Shown here piece by piece: positions 21,961 through 33,030 of a stretch of 64,000 bases of DNA. The stretch covers positions 128,600,543-128,664,542 of the forward strand of contig OY821518.1 of the NCBI GenBank assembly GCA_963682025.1, given 5' to 3'. Position 1 is the stretch's first letter, and each line of letters starts with the position of its first letter. The position numbers and the translations under genes were made by a program. A model generated the notes under the pieces. That model worked only from the letters and a program-made list of their open reading frames with translations, searched no databases and was not told where the DNA came from. The DNA is from Cordilura impudica (Eukaryota; Arthropoda; Insecta; Diptera; Scathophagidae).

Positions 21961-23595
21961 CCAGCATCTAAAGCAAATAATGCTAAAATACATAGTTGTC
22001 AATTAAAAAACAATGTAAATTTAGCAAAAAAAAATTTTATGTATTAATTTATTTTAAGAGAAAAACTCAAAAATAACGTTTGTTGTATTTTTTGTGTGTA
22101 ATATTTACATATACATACATACACATATTAAATAATGCAAATAATATACATATATTCTATATATGTATATCCATAGTAACTGCATGTTAGAAATAAATCG
22201 GTATATTATTTTATGTACATAAACTTCTGCGATATTTTGTTGTGGGGAAAGTACATTTCTTTTGCATTAACAGAGTGTCACTTCATTTTGCTCTGCATGA
22301 CTATGCCACAGTAGATGGCGCCACAATTTTTGTTCTAATTAGCTTTGCAATAGTTATTTCTATTTTAACATGAATGTCAATATTTTCGACTAGAGATCAT
22401 ACAGAACAATGTTAAGAGTATACACGGGCTGGTGTTTTATTTCATACGTTTTTTTATTATTCTTTTACAAATATGAACATAAGTTTGGCATATTAACTTT
22501 TTGTTGTCTTTACAAAATAGAGTTACCGAGTTCATCAATGAGTTTTTTGCTTTCAAAACAGTTCTACACCAAATATGTTTACATTTAAAAAATGTTTACA
22601 TTAAAAAAGACATTGGTATTCAGGAGAAATTAATAGCTTTTCAGTAACTTCTTTTAACGATAGTCGAATCGTTAAAAAAAAGAAAAGCAAAATTATCAGT
22701 AAAATTTTTAAACGATATGCGCTATTGTTAAAGTCAGCTGTTGTTGTTATCTAAACGACAACCATTTTTGTGTTGTTTATTCAATCGATAAAAACATAAA
22801 TTTTTAGGGTGAAATGTCGTCATACATAAATAAAAATCATAAAATAGTGAAAATATTTTGCTTTTATTAAAAAACTTTTTTATATAAATAAAAAAAATTA
22901 AATAGCATATTCAATTCATTATTTCATTTTCAAATAAATACAAAGAAATATTAGTAAAAAAAATAAAGATATTAAACATAAACATAAAATCATCCTGTCA
23001 AACACGAAGTAATTTGTTTTTTTCTATTCTTCTTTGTGTTTTTCGCTTATTTTGACAGAGATGCCACTCGTTTACAATTTAAATAAATAGAAAAATAGAT
23101 TTGTCGACGGTCGTTAAGATTTATGTACTTAGTGAATCACTTAATCATTAGTTCAATCAACAATAGCTGTCTATATATTTTGCGATTGTCGGATCATTGA
23201 AATTTACAGAATCGGACTACAAAAAACATTGATTTAATTTCAATGAATTTTAGAAAACCTCAAATGATATTTAAGAATTGCTAACATAAAAATTGTTAAT
23301 AAATAAACGCAATTTGATGAGAATGTTATTTATATATAAGTTTTCACAATTTTTTTTTGATGAAAATTTGAAGTTTTTCAGAAAATAAAGATAACGAATT
23401 ATTTTATTTAAAATGTTTCGAAAATTTGGTTTTTTGCGTTTGGCATCCCTTATTTGGTTATTTATTATTATTATAAATGTATTCTCCATGTTTTCCAAAT
23501 ATGGCAATATTTTAATAAAAAAGTTGAGAGAGCTTTTTTTTTTTGGTTATTATTTTGTTACTCCATCCGACCTATATGGCCGCAACAAGCCATCT
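21961..23595. other. AT-rich, no gene seen
   Basis: Contains (ATACATAC)-type simple sequence near 22105-22170 and short spurious frames rich in Phe, Ile, Asn and Lys. No conserved protein motif is visible. Confidence 0.35.
22308..22324 (+). promoter_or_regulatory. CTCF-like site (weak)
   Basis: ACAGTAGATGGCGCCAC fits the core AGRKGGCRS of the CTCF recognition motif and stands out in AT-rich DNA. This is motif resemblance only. Confidence 0.2.
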
Positions 23596-23599
23596 CCAA

Positions 23600-23830
23600 T
23601 TAGCACGATTTAATGCATGTAGCCACCCTGCACAACCATTACCTTTGCAATGGAGGTTAGGGCGAGCTATTTAATTAGCAAAAACTAAATTAAGCGAGGA
23701 GTTATGTCATATAACCGGAAATGCATGCATATAGGTATATAACCTAAATGCATGCCGATCAGCAACCACAATGACCAAAAAGCAAACACCGAAATAAATC
23801 CGAAATAATAGAAAAGACGAAAACCAACCC
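23600..23830 (+). repeat. Dispersed repeat shared with 37590-37800
   Basis: CAATGGAGGTTAGGGCGA here corresponds to CAAGGGAGGTTAGGGTGA at 37637. Both are followed by AAATTAA-rich DNA, a 'taaccta-tgca' block and GACCA-AAAGCAAA. Order and spacing are similar, so they are old copies of one repeat. Its class is unknown. Confidence 0.55.
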
Positions 23831-23935
23831 AAAGAATTTGCTGAAATAATTTGGTATTAAGTTTAACAAATTATTTACTTTTTCCAATAATTTGTTTACA
23901 TTAATTATCATTACTCAAACCGAGGTGCAGGGTAT

Positions 23936-23976
23936 GAAAAATTCGGCACAGCCGAATTTAACACTCTTACTTGTTT
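23936..23976 (+). repeat. 3' end of the second Helentron-like family
   Basis: GGTGCAGGGTATGAAAAATT is followed by the hairpin TTCGGCACAGCCGAA and the T-rich tail CTCTTACTTGTTTTA. The hairpin plus CTTACTTGTTTT tail is the same architecture as family R with unrelated hairpin sequence. Confidence 0.65.
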
Positions 23977-24509
23977 TATATTCATATATTACCTTAATAT
24001 TGTGAAAACAAAGAGCTTGTATAACAACCCATATTATAGGGTAATCCATAGTTTCTTACTTGTATTTTACATCTTATTTGATTTTATGCTTTATATAATT
24101 TACCTTTCTCACCTTTAGCTTGCAGTTGTTTTTTGAAAATTAATATTCAGGTGTTTGTTATTTGTTTCAATAATTGATAAATAACAAGCAATAAGTTTGT
24201 ATTCTCATTCATTTGGGAAATTTGAAAACATAACATTTATAAGAATATCTATTATCTATAGGAGGTGTTGTAAATAAATGGTTACGTTTTACAGTAATTT
24301 TTTTTATTAATTTTTGATTAATTTCCTTGAAAAAATTATGATTAGTAAACCATTGCTATTATTAATTTTATTATTAGTTAAAGAAAATTTAAATCAACAC
24401 ACTTTTTGTTACCTTATCAATATTTTGAATACAACAGTTGTTTATATAAGATATTGAAATGTAAATAAATATTTTATTAGTCAAATAATACATTTATTTG
24501 TTTTGCCAG
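23977..24509. other. AT-rich spacer, no gene seen
   Basis: No coding region or repeat end is recognised. It ends with a pyrimidine-rich stretch and CCAG that could serve the candidate exon at 24510. Confidence 0.35.
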
Positions 24510-24686
24510 AAAGAAACCGGCGACAAGTATGCACTTTTAGAAACGAGCAGTGACGAGACAAGTGTACTTTTGGGTATGGCAGGCGAGACGGGGTTTCTCA
24601 CTGAGTATAAATCCGTGGTCCGCTTTGCTATGTTAGGATTTTTTATTGACATAATTTACATAGAGTCTGTCAAGAAAGTTTTTTAA
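24510..24686 (+). CDS. Candidate exon of an unidentified gene
   Basis: After the splice-acceptor-like TTTATTTGTTTTGCCAG (ends 24509) the frame reads KETGDKYALLETSSDETSV, LLGMAGETGFLTEYKSV, VRFAM and then a hydrophobic AT-rich tail to TAA at 24686. The first 45 codons are markedly richer in GC than everything around and have balanced composition, so they look like real coding sequence. The end of the exon is unclear because no consensus donor follows; the tail after VRFAM may be intron. I do not recognise the protein. It could be a host exon stranded among transposons or a captured fragment. Confidence 0.35.
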   Translation, partial: KETGDKYALLETSSDETSVLLGMAGETGFLTEYKSVVRFAMLGFFIDIIYIESVKKVF

Positions 24687-24900
24687 CATAATAAAAATTT
24701 TTTTGATTTAACTTTTAAGTTTATAAAAATATAGCTCTTCTTCTTTGATTTAAAATATTTTTTTTGTGTTATTACATATTATTTATATTTTTACCAACTA
24801 ACAGTAATAAACTTGAAAAAATTTTAAGGAAAGAATGAATAAGCCAGAAGAAAAAGAAAACAAACTACAGAATTTAAAAAAAAAAAAAAAAATTAAATTA

Positions 24901-25683
24901 AACAAGTAAGAAATTATAGACCGACTATACGATACCCTATACCATGGTTTAGAGACACTATCTCTTCCGTCCAACTAATTCGATATAGAAAATAAGCATA
25001 AACCAAATTTGAGTGGCATTGCTATTAATTTTTTTGGCTGCAGATATGAAAAAGTTCATATCAGATGCTATATTTATATGGGGACTTGGTCGAAAAATGG
25101 ACCGATCCTGACCATATTTGGTAAACTCACTTATATCTTGAAAAAATGTAAACAGACCAAATTTGAGAAAAATCTGTGCAAAATTTTTGTTTTTTGATAG
25201 ATTTAAGTGAAGATCGGGAAGCAGCTCTATATGAGGCCTATGAATAAGAATTATCCTATAGGTATTATTTTTGGAGTACTGATTAATCGATATAATAAAC
25301 ACATAAAAGTCCAATTAGACTGAGATCTATATGATAATTTGGATCTTATGGCAATTTATGTCGATTTCATAGGGGTCATTTGTATGTGGACTAGGTCTGA
25401 ACATGGACCGAATTTCACCAGTTTTAATACCGTTCATCCTATGGCCGATAGAAGCTTATATACCAAATTTCAACAACATATATTCATATTTGCGACCTGT
25501 AGTTTGATTAAAAGGTTTACATGGACACACAGACGGACGGACGGACATCGTTAAATCGAATCAGATAGTGATTCTGATTCCATCAATATAATAAAAGATG
25601 GGTCTAGGTCAAATATTTTTGGTTGTTACAAACAGCAGCACAAAGTCATTATACCCAAACCACATAGTGGTATAGGGTATAAA
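24901..25683 (-). repeat. Family R dispersed repeat, copy 5 (near full length)
   Basis: Begins AACAAGTAAGAAATTATAGA with only half of the palindrome (GACCGACTAT), contains all middle blocks and ACGGACGGACGGAC near 25540, and ends TATAGTGG-type GTGGTATAGGGTATAA. The loss of one palindrome arm distinguishes it from the other copies. Confidence 0.85.
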
Positions 25684-25989
25684 AATAAAGCCACGGTTTG
25701 TAGTCGTATTTTCATGGAATTAACTAGTTTTTGCACGGACGCCGTTGAAATTTTATTCCATTTCTCCAAAACTATTTATTTAAGAACAGTTTTGTTTTTA
25801 GGATGCCTCTTGGCAGTGCTTTTTTTTTTCAAGTATGTTAACAAGTTTTCGATTGGATTTATGACTGCACTCTCAGTAGGAGTATGTAACACTCTGCTAC
25901 AGTTGTACAGAAGTCAAGATCATATCATATGCGCCATACGTTTGAGGTCATTATCTCGGTCATTATCTCTGAAATGCCGCTTTCTATTA

Positions 25990-26540
25990 TCATAAAACCC
26001 AAATTTATCCGCTCTTTCAATTAGATGACACTTCAAATATCTACGATTGCTCCTCACTCACGTTGTTTTCAATAATAAAATCTATCCTACTCCCTTACTG
26101 GATTTACAAACTAAAATTTCACAGTTGGAATTATAGTTCGACTTTTCAATGCTTTTAACGGCTTCCTACATACTCCACTGAATCCATCATTATGGTACAC
26201 CATCACTTTCGTCTCATTGCAAAATGTAATGTCATCCCAGTAGTCATCAAGCTTGGGCAATGTACATTATAGCAACAGAAAATTTATTTTGTTTGTGTTG
26301 TATTGTAAGTAAAGATATTTTTCATGTAATTCTTGATGAACACTCGCTCTGTTCAAGACCTACCTTACTGTTTCTTGGCAGACTACAACACAATATTCAT
26401 TTTTTATTTACCTGAAAGTTTCCATCGAGTTTTCATCTAAATTTCTTCGGGAAATACATTATCCTCTCTCCGAAATTTTACATGTGTGCCGACTATCTTC
26501 GTGTTCTGCACGATTTAAAATATTGCAATATTTTTAAATA
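25990..26540 (-). pseudogene. Tc1-type transposase relic
   Basis: On the minus strand, residues around 26120-26255 read LDDYWDDITFCNETKVMVYH, NDGFSGVCRKPLKALK and SRTIIPTVKF. This is the Tc1 transposase segment around the first catalytic acid (W-D-D-I-x-F-x-D/N-E-T/S-K) followed by VWRKP and PTVKFG-like residues; the acid is changed to Asn here. Upstream (about 26300-26540) degraded frames contain HTCKI-ERG and SAKKQ-like residues. The C-terminal half with the other two acids is missing. Frameshifts and stops are frequent. Confidence 0.65.
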
Positions 26541-26868
26541 TTTCAGCTAATTATTACACTATTCTCCTGTGATTGTGATTGCAATGAACCAATTGAATCA
26601 CATCAATTAACGTTCATTTTCCACGCATTTTAAAATCAATAAAATTCATCCTTTTATGATCAAAGCACAAATAATGTTTAATAACGCAGTGCAACATATT
26701 TGAAGTCATTGAGCGCAAACTCGTTTTCGTGTACGGTTTTTCGAAGTACTTATCGAAACTAACAAAAACCCATTTGCTGTTCGGATTTTATGGTATATTT
26801 TGGTATATTTTGGCTAAAACTTGATGTTTCCGAAGAACATGTAATTATTCTCACTGTAATATCCTGTC

Positions 26869-27147
26869 TTGGGTGCAAGTGTAGCTATAAACCTGAAGAT
26901 AAAGTGTAAACAAACTAACTCGAAAAATCTTCCTCTAGTGCCTCAAAATTGCCAAAATGACGAAAAAAATTTCATCCACAAAGACCTTTTTTTAAAACCA
27001 TATTTTCATCAAAATAAAAAAAAAATATTAAAGTTTCCAACTGTATTTCACATCAAAAATTCGAGAAGTGATAAATGTAGTAAAAGGCAAAAAAGACAAG
27101 AATTAATCAACTGGAATTCAACTGCCAATTTAATTAATTTTTCATAA
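26869..27147 (+). CDS. Unidentified ORF of about 90 codons
   Basis: An open frame without an ATG start reads KIKCKQTNSKNLPLVPQNCQ, then NDEKNFIHKDLFLKPYF, FPTVFHIKNSRSDKC and ends WNSTANLINFS. It is Lys- and Asn-rich with no known motif. It could be chance in AT-rich DNA or a fragment of a gene. I cannot assign it. Confidence 0.15.
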   Translation: MGASVAINLKIKCKQTNSKNLPLVPQNCQNDEKNFIHKDLFLKPYFHQNKKKILKFPTVFHIKNSRSDKCSKRQKRQELINWNSTANLINFS

Positions 27148-27208
27148 CATTTTTGTTTTTCCATGTTTTTATTTATCTATATATACTATATATACCTATA
27201 TATATAAT

Positions 27209-27690
27209 TCTACTGTACGTGTGTATGTAACCAAATTCCTCCTAAACGGCTGGACCGATTTGAATGAATTTTTTTGTATGCGTTTGGGTGACGCCATGTA
27301 TGGTTCAGATTCACAAATCAGCGCGATCGGATTAGTGGGCGGGGCACCTCCCATACAAAGTGAATTTAAAAATATCATATTCTTGAATACTGTGGTAGGC
27401 GCAACTTTGAAAATTTGTGCGGAAGCATCTATTAGTTATTAATATGCAAAGCTATGCCAAGAATGGGCGGGATCGGATCAGTGGGCGGGGCACCTCCCAT
27501 ACAAAGTGAATTTTAAATATCATATATCTTGAATACTATGGTATGCACAAATTTTGAAAATTTGTGCCAGATCATCTATTGTTAATGTGAATATCCATAC
27601 CGAAAATAACAATATGCCTTATCTTGCAAAGAATAGGCGGGATCCGAACAATGGACGTGATACCTCCTATATGAAATAAAAATGTGTTAC
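27209..27690 (+). mobile_element. Helitron 5'-terminal copy (truncated)
   Basis: The start TCTACTGTACGTGTGTATGT (TC at 27209-27210) matches that of the Helitron at 28295, including CTCCTAAACGGCTGGACCGA. It is followed by two and a half tandem units of about 150-170 bp, each with GGGCGGGGCACCTCCCATAC (near 27337 and 27483, decayed near 27645). No 3' end is found before the next copy. Confidence 0.65.
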
Positions 27691-28000
27691 CTCTGAATTT
27701 CTATTATAGTAAGGCCATTTAAATTTACTTAAAGTTACGTTCATATTTATACCGTTTTCCTAGAAAACATAAAAAAACTAATAATCTAAGACGAGTGAGT
27801 TTGTAATTTTATGTAAACAATATTTTATGATATGGATTTAAGTACTAAGTAATGTGTAACAGGTACACTTAAATAAAAAAGGATTTTTATTTGGTATAAT
27901 TAACCAAATAAAAATACACCCATTGAAGAATTTAACAAGTGAAATAGTGCAGGTATATACAAGTATTTTCAGGTATATATTATGTAATTGTTTTCATTAG
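27691..28000. other. AT-rich spacer, no gene seen
   Basis: No coding sequence or repeat is recognised; it ends in the polypyrimidine acceptor-like TTGTTTTCATTAG. Confidence 0.3.
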
Positions 28001-28055
28001 AAAATGCGAATGGGATTTTCCTTTAAGAGCGAAGATGGTGTCCTTAATGACGCAG
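28001..28055 (+). CDS. Candidate small exon
   Basis: A 55-bp segment is flanked by TTGTTTTCATTAG and GTAGTTAT, consistent with acceptor and donor. It encodes MRMGFSFKSEDGVLNDA in one frame and has higher GC than its surroundings. It is on the same strand as the candidate exon at 24510, but a link is speculation. Confidence 0.25.
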
Positions 28056-28413
28056 GTAGTTATTTATATACTTTAAAAATTATCGTTGCAAAATTTTTTA
28101 AAATTTTATTGCTGCAGCAGGCAAATTTATACAAAAAAATACTTTCATTTTTAAATAAATTATATTTATTTTTACTTTTTTGTCATTGTTATATTTCAAG
28201 TCATAATGAAAAGTCATTAAAACTTTTTTTAAATAGTCAAATAGTGCAATATTGATTTCCAAAAATTACAAATATTTTTTAAAGTGATATTAATTCTACT
28301 GTACGTGTGTATGTCACTGAACTTCTCCTAATCGGCTGGATCGACTTTAATGAATTTTTGTGTATGCATTCAAGTATTCTTTCAATGCATTGAATATATT
28401 TGTACGCTGTGTT

Positions 28414-29200
28414 TATACCCTATACCACTATGTGGTTTTGGTATAATGACTTTGTGCTGCTGTTTGTAACAACCAAAAATATTCGTCCTAGACCCATCTT
28501 TAATTATGCCGATCGACTCAGAATCACTTTTTGAGTCGAATTAGCAATGTCCGTCCGTCCGTCTGTGTGTCCATGTAAAGCTTTAATCAAACTACGGGTC
28601 GCAAATATGAATATATTTTGATGAAATTTAGTATAAAAGCTTCCACCGGCCATGTGATGAAATCTTTTGAATGAGAATTGGTCCATGTTCAGACCTAGCC
28701 CCCATACAAATGACCCCTATGAAATCGGCATAAATTGCCATAAGTTCCAAATTATCATATACATCTCAGTCAAATTGGATTTGTATGTGTTTATTACATC
28801 CATTAATCAGTAGTTCAAAAATACTGCCTATAGGAAAATTCTTAGTCATAGGGTCCATATAGAGCTGCTTCCCGATCTTCACTTAAATCTATCAAAAAAC
28901 AAAACTATTGCATAGATTTTGCTCAAATTTGGTTTGTATATATTTTTTCAAAGTATAAGTGACTTTACGAAATATGGTCAGGATCGGTCCATTTTTCGAC
29001 CTAGTCCCCATATAAATATAATATCCGATATGAACTTTTTCATATTTGCAGCGAAAAAAATTAATAAAAATGCTACTCAAATTTGGTTTATGCTTATTTG
29101 CTATATCCAATTAGTTGGACCGAAGAGATAGGGTCTCTTAACCATGGTATAGGGTATCGTATAGTCGGGCTAGACCGACTATAATTTGCTTACTTGTTTT
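28414..29200 (+). repeat. Family R dispersed repeat, copy 6, nested in the Helitron
   Basis: Starts TATACCCTATACCACTATGT, has GTCCGTCCGTCCGTCTGTGT near 28549, and ends with GGTATAGGGTATCGT, a palindrome with one change (AGTCGGGCTAGACCGACT) and GCTTACTTGTTTTA. Confidence 0.85.
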
Positions 29201-29302
29201 ATATTATTTTAATTTTTTTGTACGGTGTTTTTTGATATTTCAGGTGTCGCATTACAGTGAATATTAAGTGTATTATATTCTCATATAAGTTACGTACATA
29301 AA

Positions 29303-29404
29303 ATGATGCCACGTCTGCGTGGACGAGGAGGAAATATTGATCGACGGACTCGGAGATCACAAGTAGCTCAGAAACATCGGTTAAATAGATCGGCAGAAGA
29401 TTAA
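29303..29404 (+). pseudogene. Helitron RepHel N-terminal fragment
   Basis: The 33-codon frame MMPRLRGRGGN, IDRRTRRSQVAQKHRLNRSA ends at TAA 29402-29404. The Arg-rich start is typical of insect Helitron proteins. The next preserved residues belong to the region after the Rep domain, so roughly the whole HUH nuclease has been deleted between 29404 and 29415. Confidence 0.65.
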
Positions 29405-29414
29405 TTGAGGGGCA

Positions 29415-31635
29415 ATGAAAAAAATGGGCCGATACATCAGCAGCAATAAAGCAATTTGGCAAAGCAATTTTTTTTCCGATACACGAAAGAGACCTTGCCG
29501 TTATGCATTTGGCTGGCACCTTGAAAATGGACAGCGTGTTTATTTCACGGAAGAGACTACTCTACAACGTGAATCAATTGCCCCAAAAACCACACTAATT
29601 GAGTTTTTCGAACTATGCAACCGACCAGGTATTTCCGGTCAATTCGCAAAGACATTAATGTATACTGATGTGCCACGATATTTCACATGGAACAACCAGT
29701 CAAAAAAGTGGGAACCACGAAAGCGAGGTGTTCCGGTTGAAGGATACAACGGCATATTTATGGGAAATACATTAGGCCGATTATACACAGTCCATCCAAA
29801 GCAACGCGAATGTTTCTTCTTGCGTTTATTGTTGGTTAATGTTCCTGGACCGACGTCCTTCCAATACTTGCGAACAGTCAATGGCATTTTGTACGACACA
29901 TATCATGATGCGTGTCGCGAATTACATTTGCTGGAAGATGACAACCATTGGGATATTACACTTGCAGATGCCGCATTGAGTTCCTCTCCTCATCAAATTC
30001 GCCAATTATTCGCCATATTATTTACGACATGTTTTCCATGTCAAGCTTCTGTCCTCTGGGACAAATATAAAGATTCCGTGATCGACGACATTCTGCATCG
30101 CATTCGGATCGCTAATCAAGATCCCAATATCGATTTTTCACCGGAAATATATAGCGAGGCGTTAATAAAGATTGAAGATATTTGCATTCTGATTTCGAAT
30201 ATGCCACTCGTTCATTTTGGTATGCCCTCACCTAACCGCCCAGTAATAGACATCATTAACAGCGAGATTCAGCGCGAACAACAGTTCGATACGGTCTCTT
30301 TAACTACTTTCGTTGAAAATAATGAGCATCTACTCACTGATGAACAAAAGAATGTATACGATCGAATTAATTTGTCAATTGCAGCAGAACAAGGTGGATT
30401 ATTTTTTTTTTTGGACGCACCAGGTGGCACTGTAAAAACGTTTCTAATCTCACTAATACTTGCGCGCATTCGATCACAAAATCATATTGCGTTAGCAATT
30501 GCTTCATCAGGTATTGCAGCCACTTTGCTTTATGGCGGACGGACTGCACATTCAGCACTCAAATTGCCGTTGAACATTCACACAAATCCAGATGCAGTGT
30601 GCAACATAAAAAAGCATTCCGGTATGGCTAAAGTTTTCCAAAAATGCAAAATAATTATCTGGGATGAATGCACTATGGCCCACAAGCATTCACTTGATGC
30701 TCTCGATAGAAAGATGAAAGATCTAAATAATAACACCAGGCTTTTCGGTGGTGCTTTACTGCTGCTGTCTGGTGATTTTAGACAGACATTGCCGGTCATT
30801 CCACGCGCTAGATATGCGGATGACGCAAATGTCACTACATTACGTCTTAACACAAATGTACGTGTTCAACTGCAAAACAATCCATTGGCACTATCATTCC
30901 CCTAGCAATTGCTCAACATTGGAACCGGAACAATATCATTGCATGGAGACACACAATGCATCAAATTGCCAGACAATTTCTGCAACGTGGTATATACGAA
31001 AGATGATTTGGTTGAAAGCATACTTCCAGATGTACAAGCTAATTATATTTATCATGCGTGGCTTCGTGAACGAGCTATTTTAGCAGCAAAAAATATAGAT
31101 GTTGACGCTATTAACTTCAAAATACAACAGTCACTGCCCGGCAATGAGATATTGTTCAAATCGATCGACACTGTTACCGATCCGGACGAAGCAGTCAACT
31201 ATCCTGTTGAATTTTTGAATTCGCTAGATCTACCAGGAATGCCACTACATAACTTGCGATTAAAAATTGGCTCACGTTTCATTTTGCTTCGGAATTTAAA
31301 AGCACCTAAGCTATGCAACGGTACAAGATTAGTCATAAAAAAAATTATGGGCAAGTTTCTGGAAGCTACAATTTTGAACCGCAAATCTGAAGGTGAAGTT
31401 GTTCTCCTGCCGCGAATCCCAAATGATCCCTTCAGACTCACCCATTCCATTCAGACGTCTGCAATTTCCAATTCGCTTGGCATTTGCCATGACTATTAAT
31501 AAGTTACAAGGTCAAACAATGTCGATTTGTGGGTTGGATCTAGAAAATCCGGTCTTTTCACATGACCAATTATATGTGGCGTGTTCTCGCGTTGGAGAAC
31601 CGTCAAGTTATTCATTTATACTCCTCAGGCATTGA
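29415..31635 (+). pseudogene. Helitron Pif1-type helicase, broken
   Basis: The frame at 29415-30905 begins MGRYISSNKAIW (the residues that follow the Rep domain), then AFGWHLENGQRVYF, DVPRYFTWN, LGRLYTVHPKQRECFFLRLL and VNVPGPTSFQYLRTVNG. The helicase starts near LLTDEQKNVYD; Walker A is APGGTVKTF, with Val where family members have Gly; Walker B is IIWDECTMAHK; motif III is LSGDFRQTLPVIP. A deletion after RYADDAN removes about 20 residues before TNVRVQLQNNP. After a frame change (30909-31499) come CNVVYTKDDLVE, HAWLRERAILAAKN, NYPVEFLNSLDLPGMP and CNGTRLVIKK. A last frame (to 31635) has [12 protein letters not shown] and [16 protein letters not shown]. It is Superfamily 1B helicase; the altered Walker A Gly alone would impair ATP binding. 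Confidence 0.9.
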
Positions 31636-31784
31636 CTAAAAATACTGATCATCAACTCGCATTAAGATAAAAGTAAACAAACATTATTGATTATATGATT
31701 ATGATTATTATTTGTATTTCATTTCATACTTTCTATAAAATCGCTTGAAATATCATGCAGGACAACGTCTGCCGGGTCCGCTAG

Positions 31785-32130
31785 TATATATATAAAATTT
31801 ATGAATATTTAAATAAAATGTATTAAATTTCATTACAAATATTTATTTGTTGAATAGATAGAAGATATAAAAATGGGTTTGTTAATAAATAATTTTAGCA
31901 ATTCACAATTGAACACAGGGCGTATGATATACAATTATAATGCAGTTCGATGAATTGTGAATTGGCTAGAATTGATTAGCATACCTTTAGGCTCTTATTA
32001 AATTAATTATATAAATTTTATCATTCGCTTCTTATCCTCCATATGAGCTGTAACTGTGCCAATACTCCCCAGTGCCGGCATTCTGCTCAAAAATGGATTA
32101 AAAATGATCCGTCCTGTAATAATATATAGA
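31785..32130 (+). repeat. AT-rich dispersed repeat (also at 35828-36210)
   Basis: Shares with 35828-36210 the order: ATATATAAAATTTATGAATA, TTAAATTTCAT, AATATTTATTTGTTGAA, GTTTGTTAATAAAT, ATTAGCATACCTTTAGGCTC and AAATTTTATCATTC. A part of the same block occurs near 13725-13760. Both copies begin exactly where another element ends (Helitron here, MITE there), so the elements probably landed in its TA-rich edge. Confidence 0.6.
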
Positions 32131-32394
32131 TATATTGGAGGTGATGCTTTTGCTGTTCAATTGTAATTCACTCAAATGTAATTATGAAATTGCTAATAAC
32201 TTCGCAATATAAATCCATAGATTTTCTTTTGTAACATCTCGAAATTTTGCAGAGATTCGGGCTTTGCGCGAGAAATAAAAAATACTTGCGTTTTCTCAAT
32301 TTATATTTTTGCCAGTTTTTCCCACATTTTTGAAATGTGAATTTAGGTCAAATAAAACAATTTTCCTTTTTCATATTTCTGTCAATTGTACTTA

Positions 32395-33030
32395 AAAAAC
32401 TTTATTTTTAAACTCTTTCTTTTAACTCATACTCTCTGTCTGTCTGTCGTGGATCAACCCCATTACCCCATATCTAATTGATCTGAAACTTGGCCCATAG
32501 TCTTGTTGTTACTACAGATTAATTTTGGGGTAGTCACGCACAGTCACGGAGTGATCTAAATGTCATTTTCCCTCATCCGATAGACCTGAAACTTGATCCA
32601 TACACTTGCTGTGAAAAACAGATTAACTTTGATTTAGCCACTCACAGTCACGCATTTCACGCACAGTCATGGAGAGATTTAAAACGGATTTCACCTCATC
32701 CAATCAATCTGAAACTTGGTCGACATACTTGCTGTAAAGAAAGATTAACTTCGACATAGTCACGCACAGTCACGTAGTGATTTAAAACCCATTTCCCCTT
32801 ATCCGATCGATCTGAAACTTGGTTGATAGACTTCCTGTACAAAAAGATTAACTTTGACATAGTCATGTATAGTCACGCATAGTCCCGCACAGTCACGGAG
32901 AGATTAAAACAACAGTTCCACTGATCCCATCGATCTGAAACTTTGTCCAAAGACTTTTGACTTAAGATTAATTTTAAAATACTCACGCAAAGTCACGCAC
33001 AGTCACGGAGAGATTCAAAACTCATATGCA
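32395..33030 (-). repeat. GTGACT decamer repeat family, copy 3 (longest)
   Basis: Inverted relative to copies 1 and 2. It contains five groups of GCACAGTCACG-type decamers separated by spacers with AGATTAACTTTG and GATCTGAAACTTGG. The left edge has TTTAAACTCTTTCTTTTAAC and CTCTCTGTCTGTCTGTC, matching the end of copy 2; the right edge has AAAACTCATATGCAT, matching its start. Confidence 0.75.

Larger units (their letters stand above)
28295..31784 (+). mobile_element. Helitron, Rep domain deleted, with nested family R copy
   Basis: The 5' end TCTACTGTACGTGTGTATGT (TC at 28295-28296) follows TAAT. The 3' end is GACAACGTCTGCCGGGTCCG then CTAG (31781-31784) followed by T, the form known for insect Helitrons. 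Inside are the N-terminal fragment (29303-29404) and Pif1-type helicase (29415-31635). A family R repeat (28414-29200) is inserted between the 5' end and the genes, so R was active after the Helitron arrived. The Rep (HUH) nuclease is missing, so it could not transpose by itself. Confidence 0.85.

Noticed and set aside
23271..23613. Phe/Ile/Asn-rich ORFs on both strands
   Set aside because: Low-complexity AT-rich DNA, no motif.
30367..31083. Additional overlapping frames within the Helitron helicase
   Set aside because: Alternative-frame shadows; only frames containing helicase motifs were kept.
29639..31450. Minus-strand ORFs across the Helitron helicase
   Set aside because: Antisense shadows of an unmistakable helicase on the plus strand.
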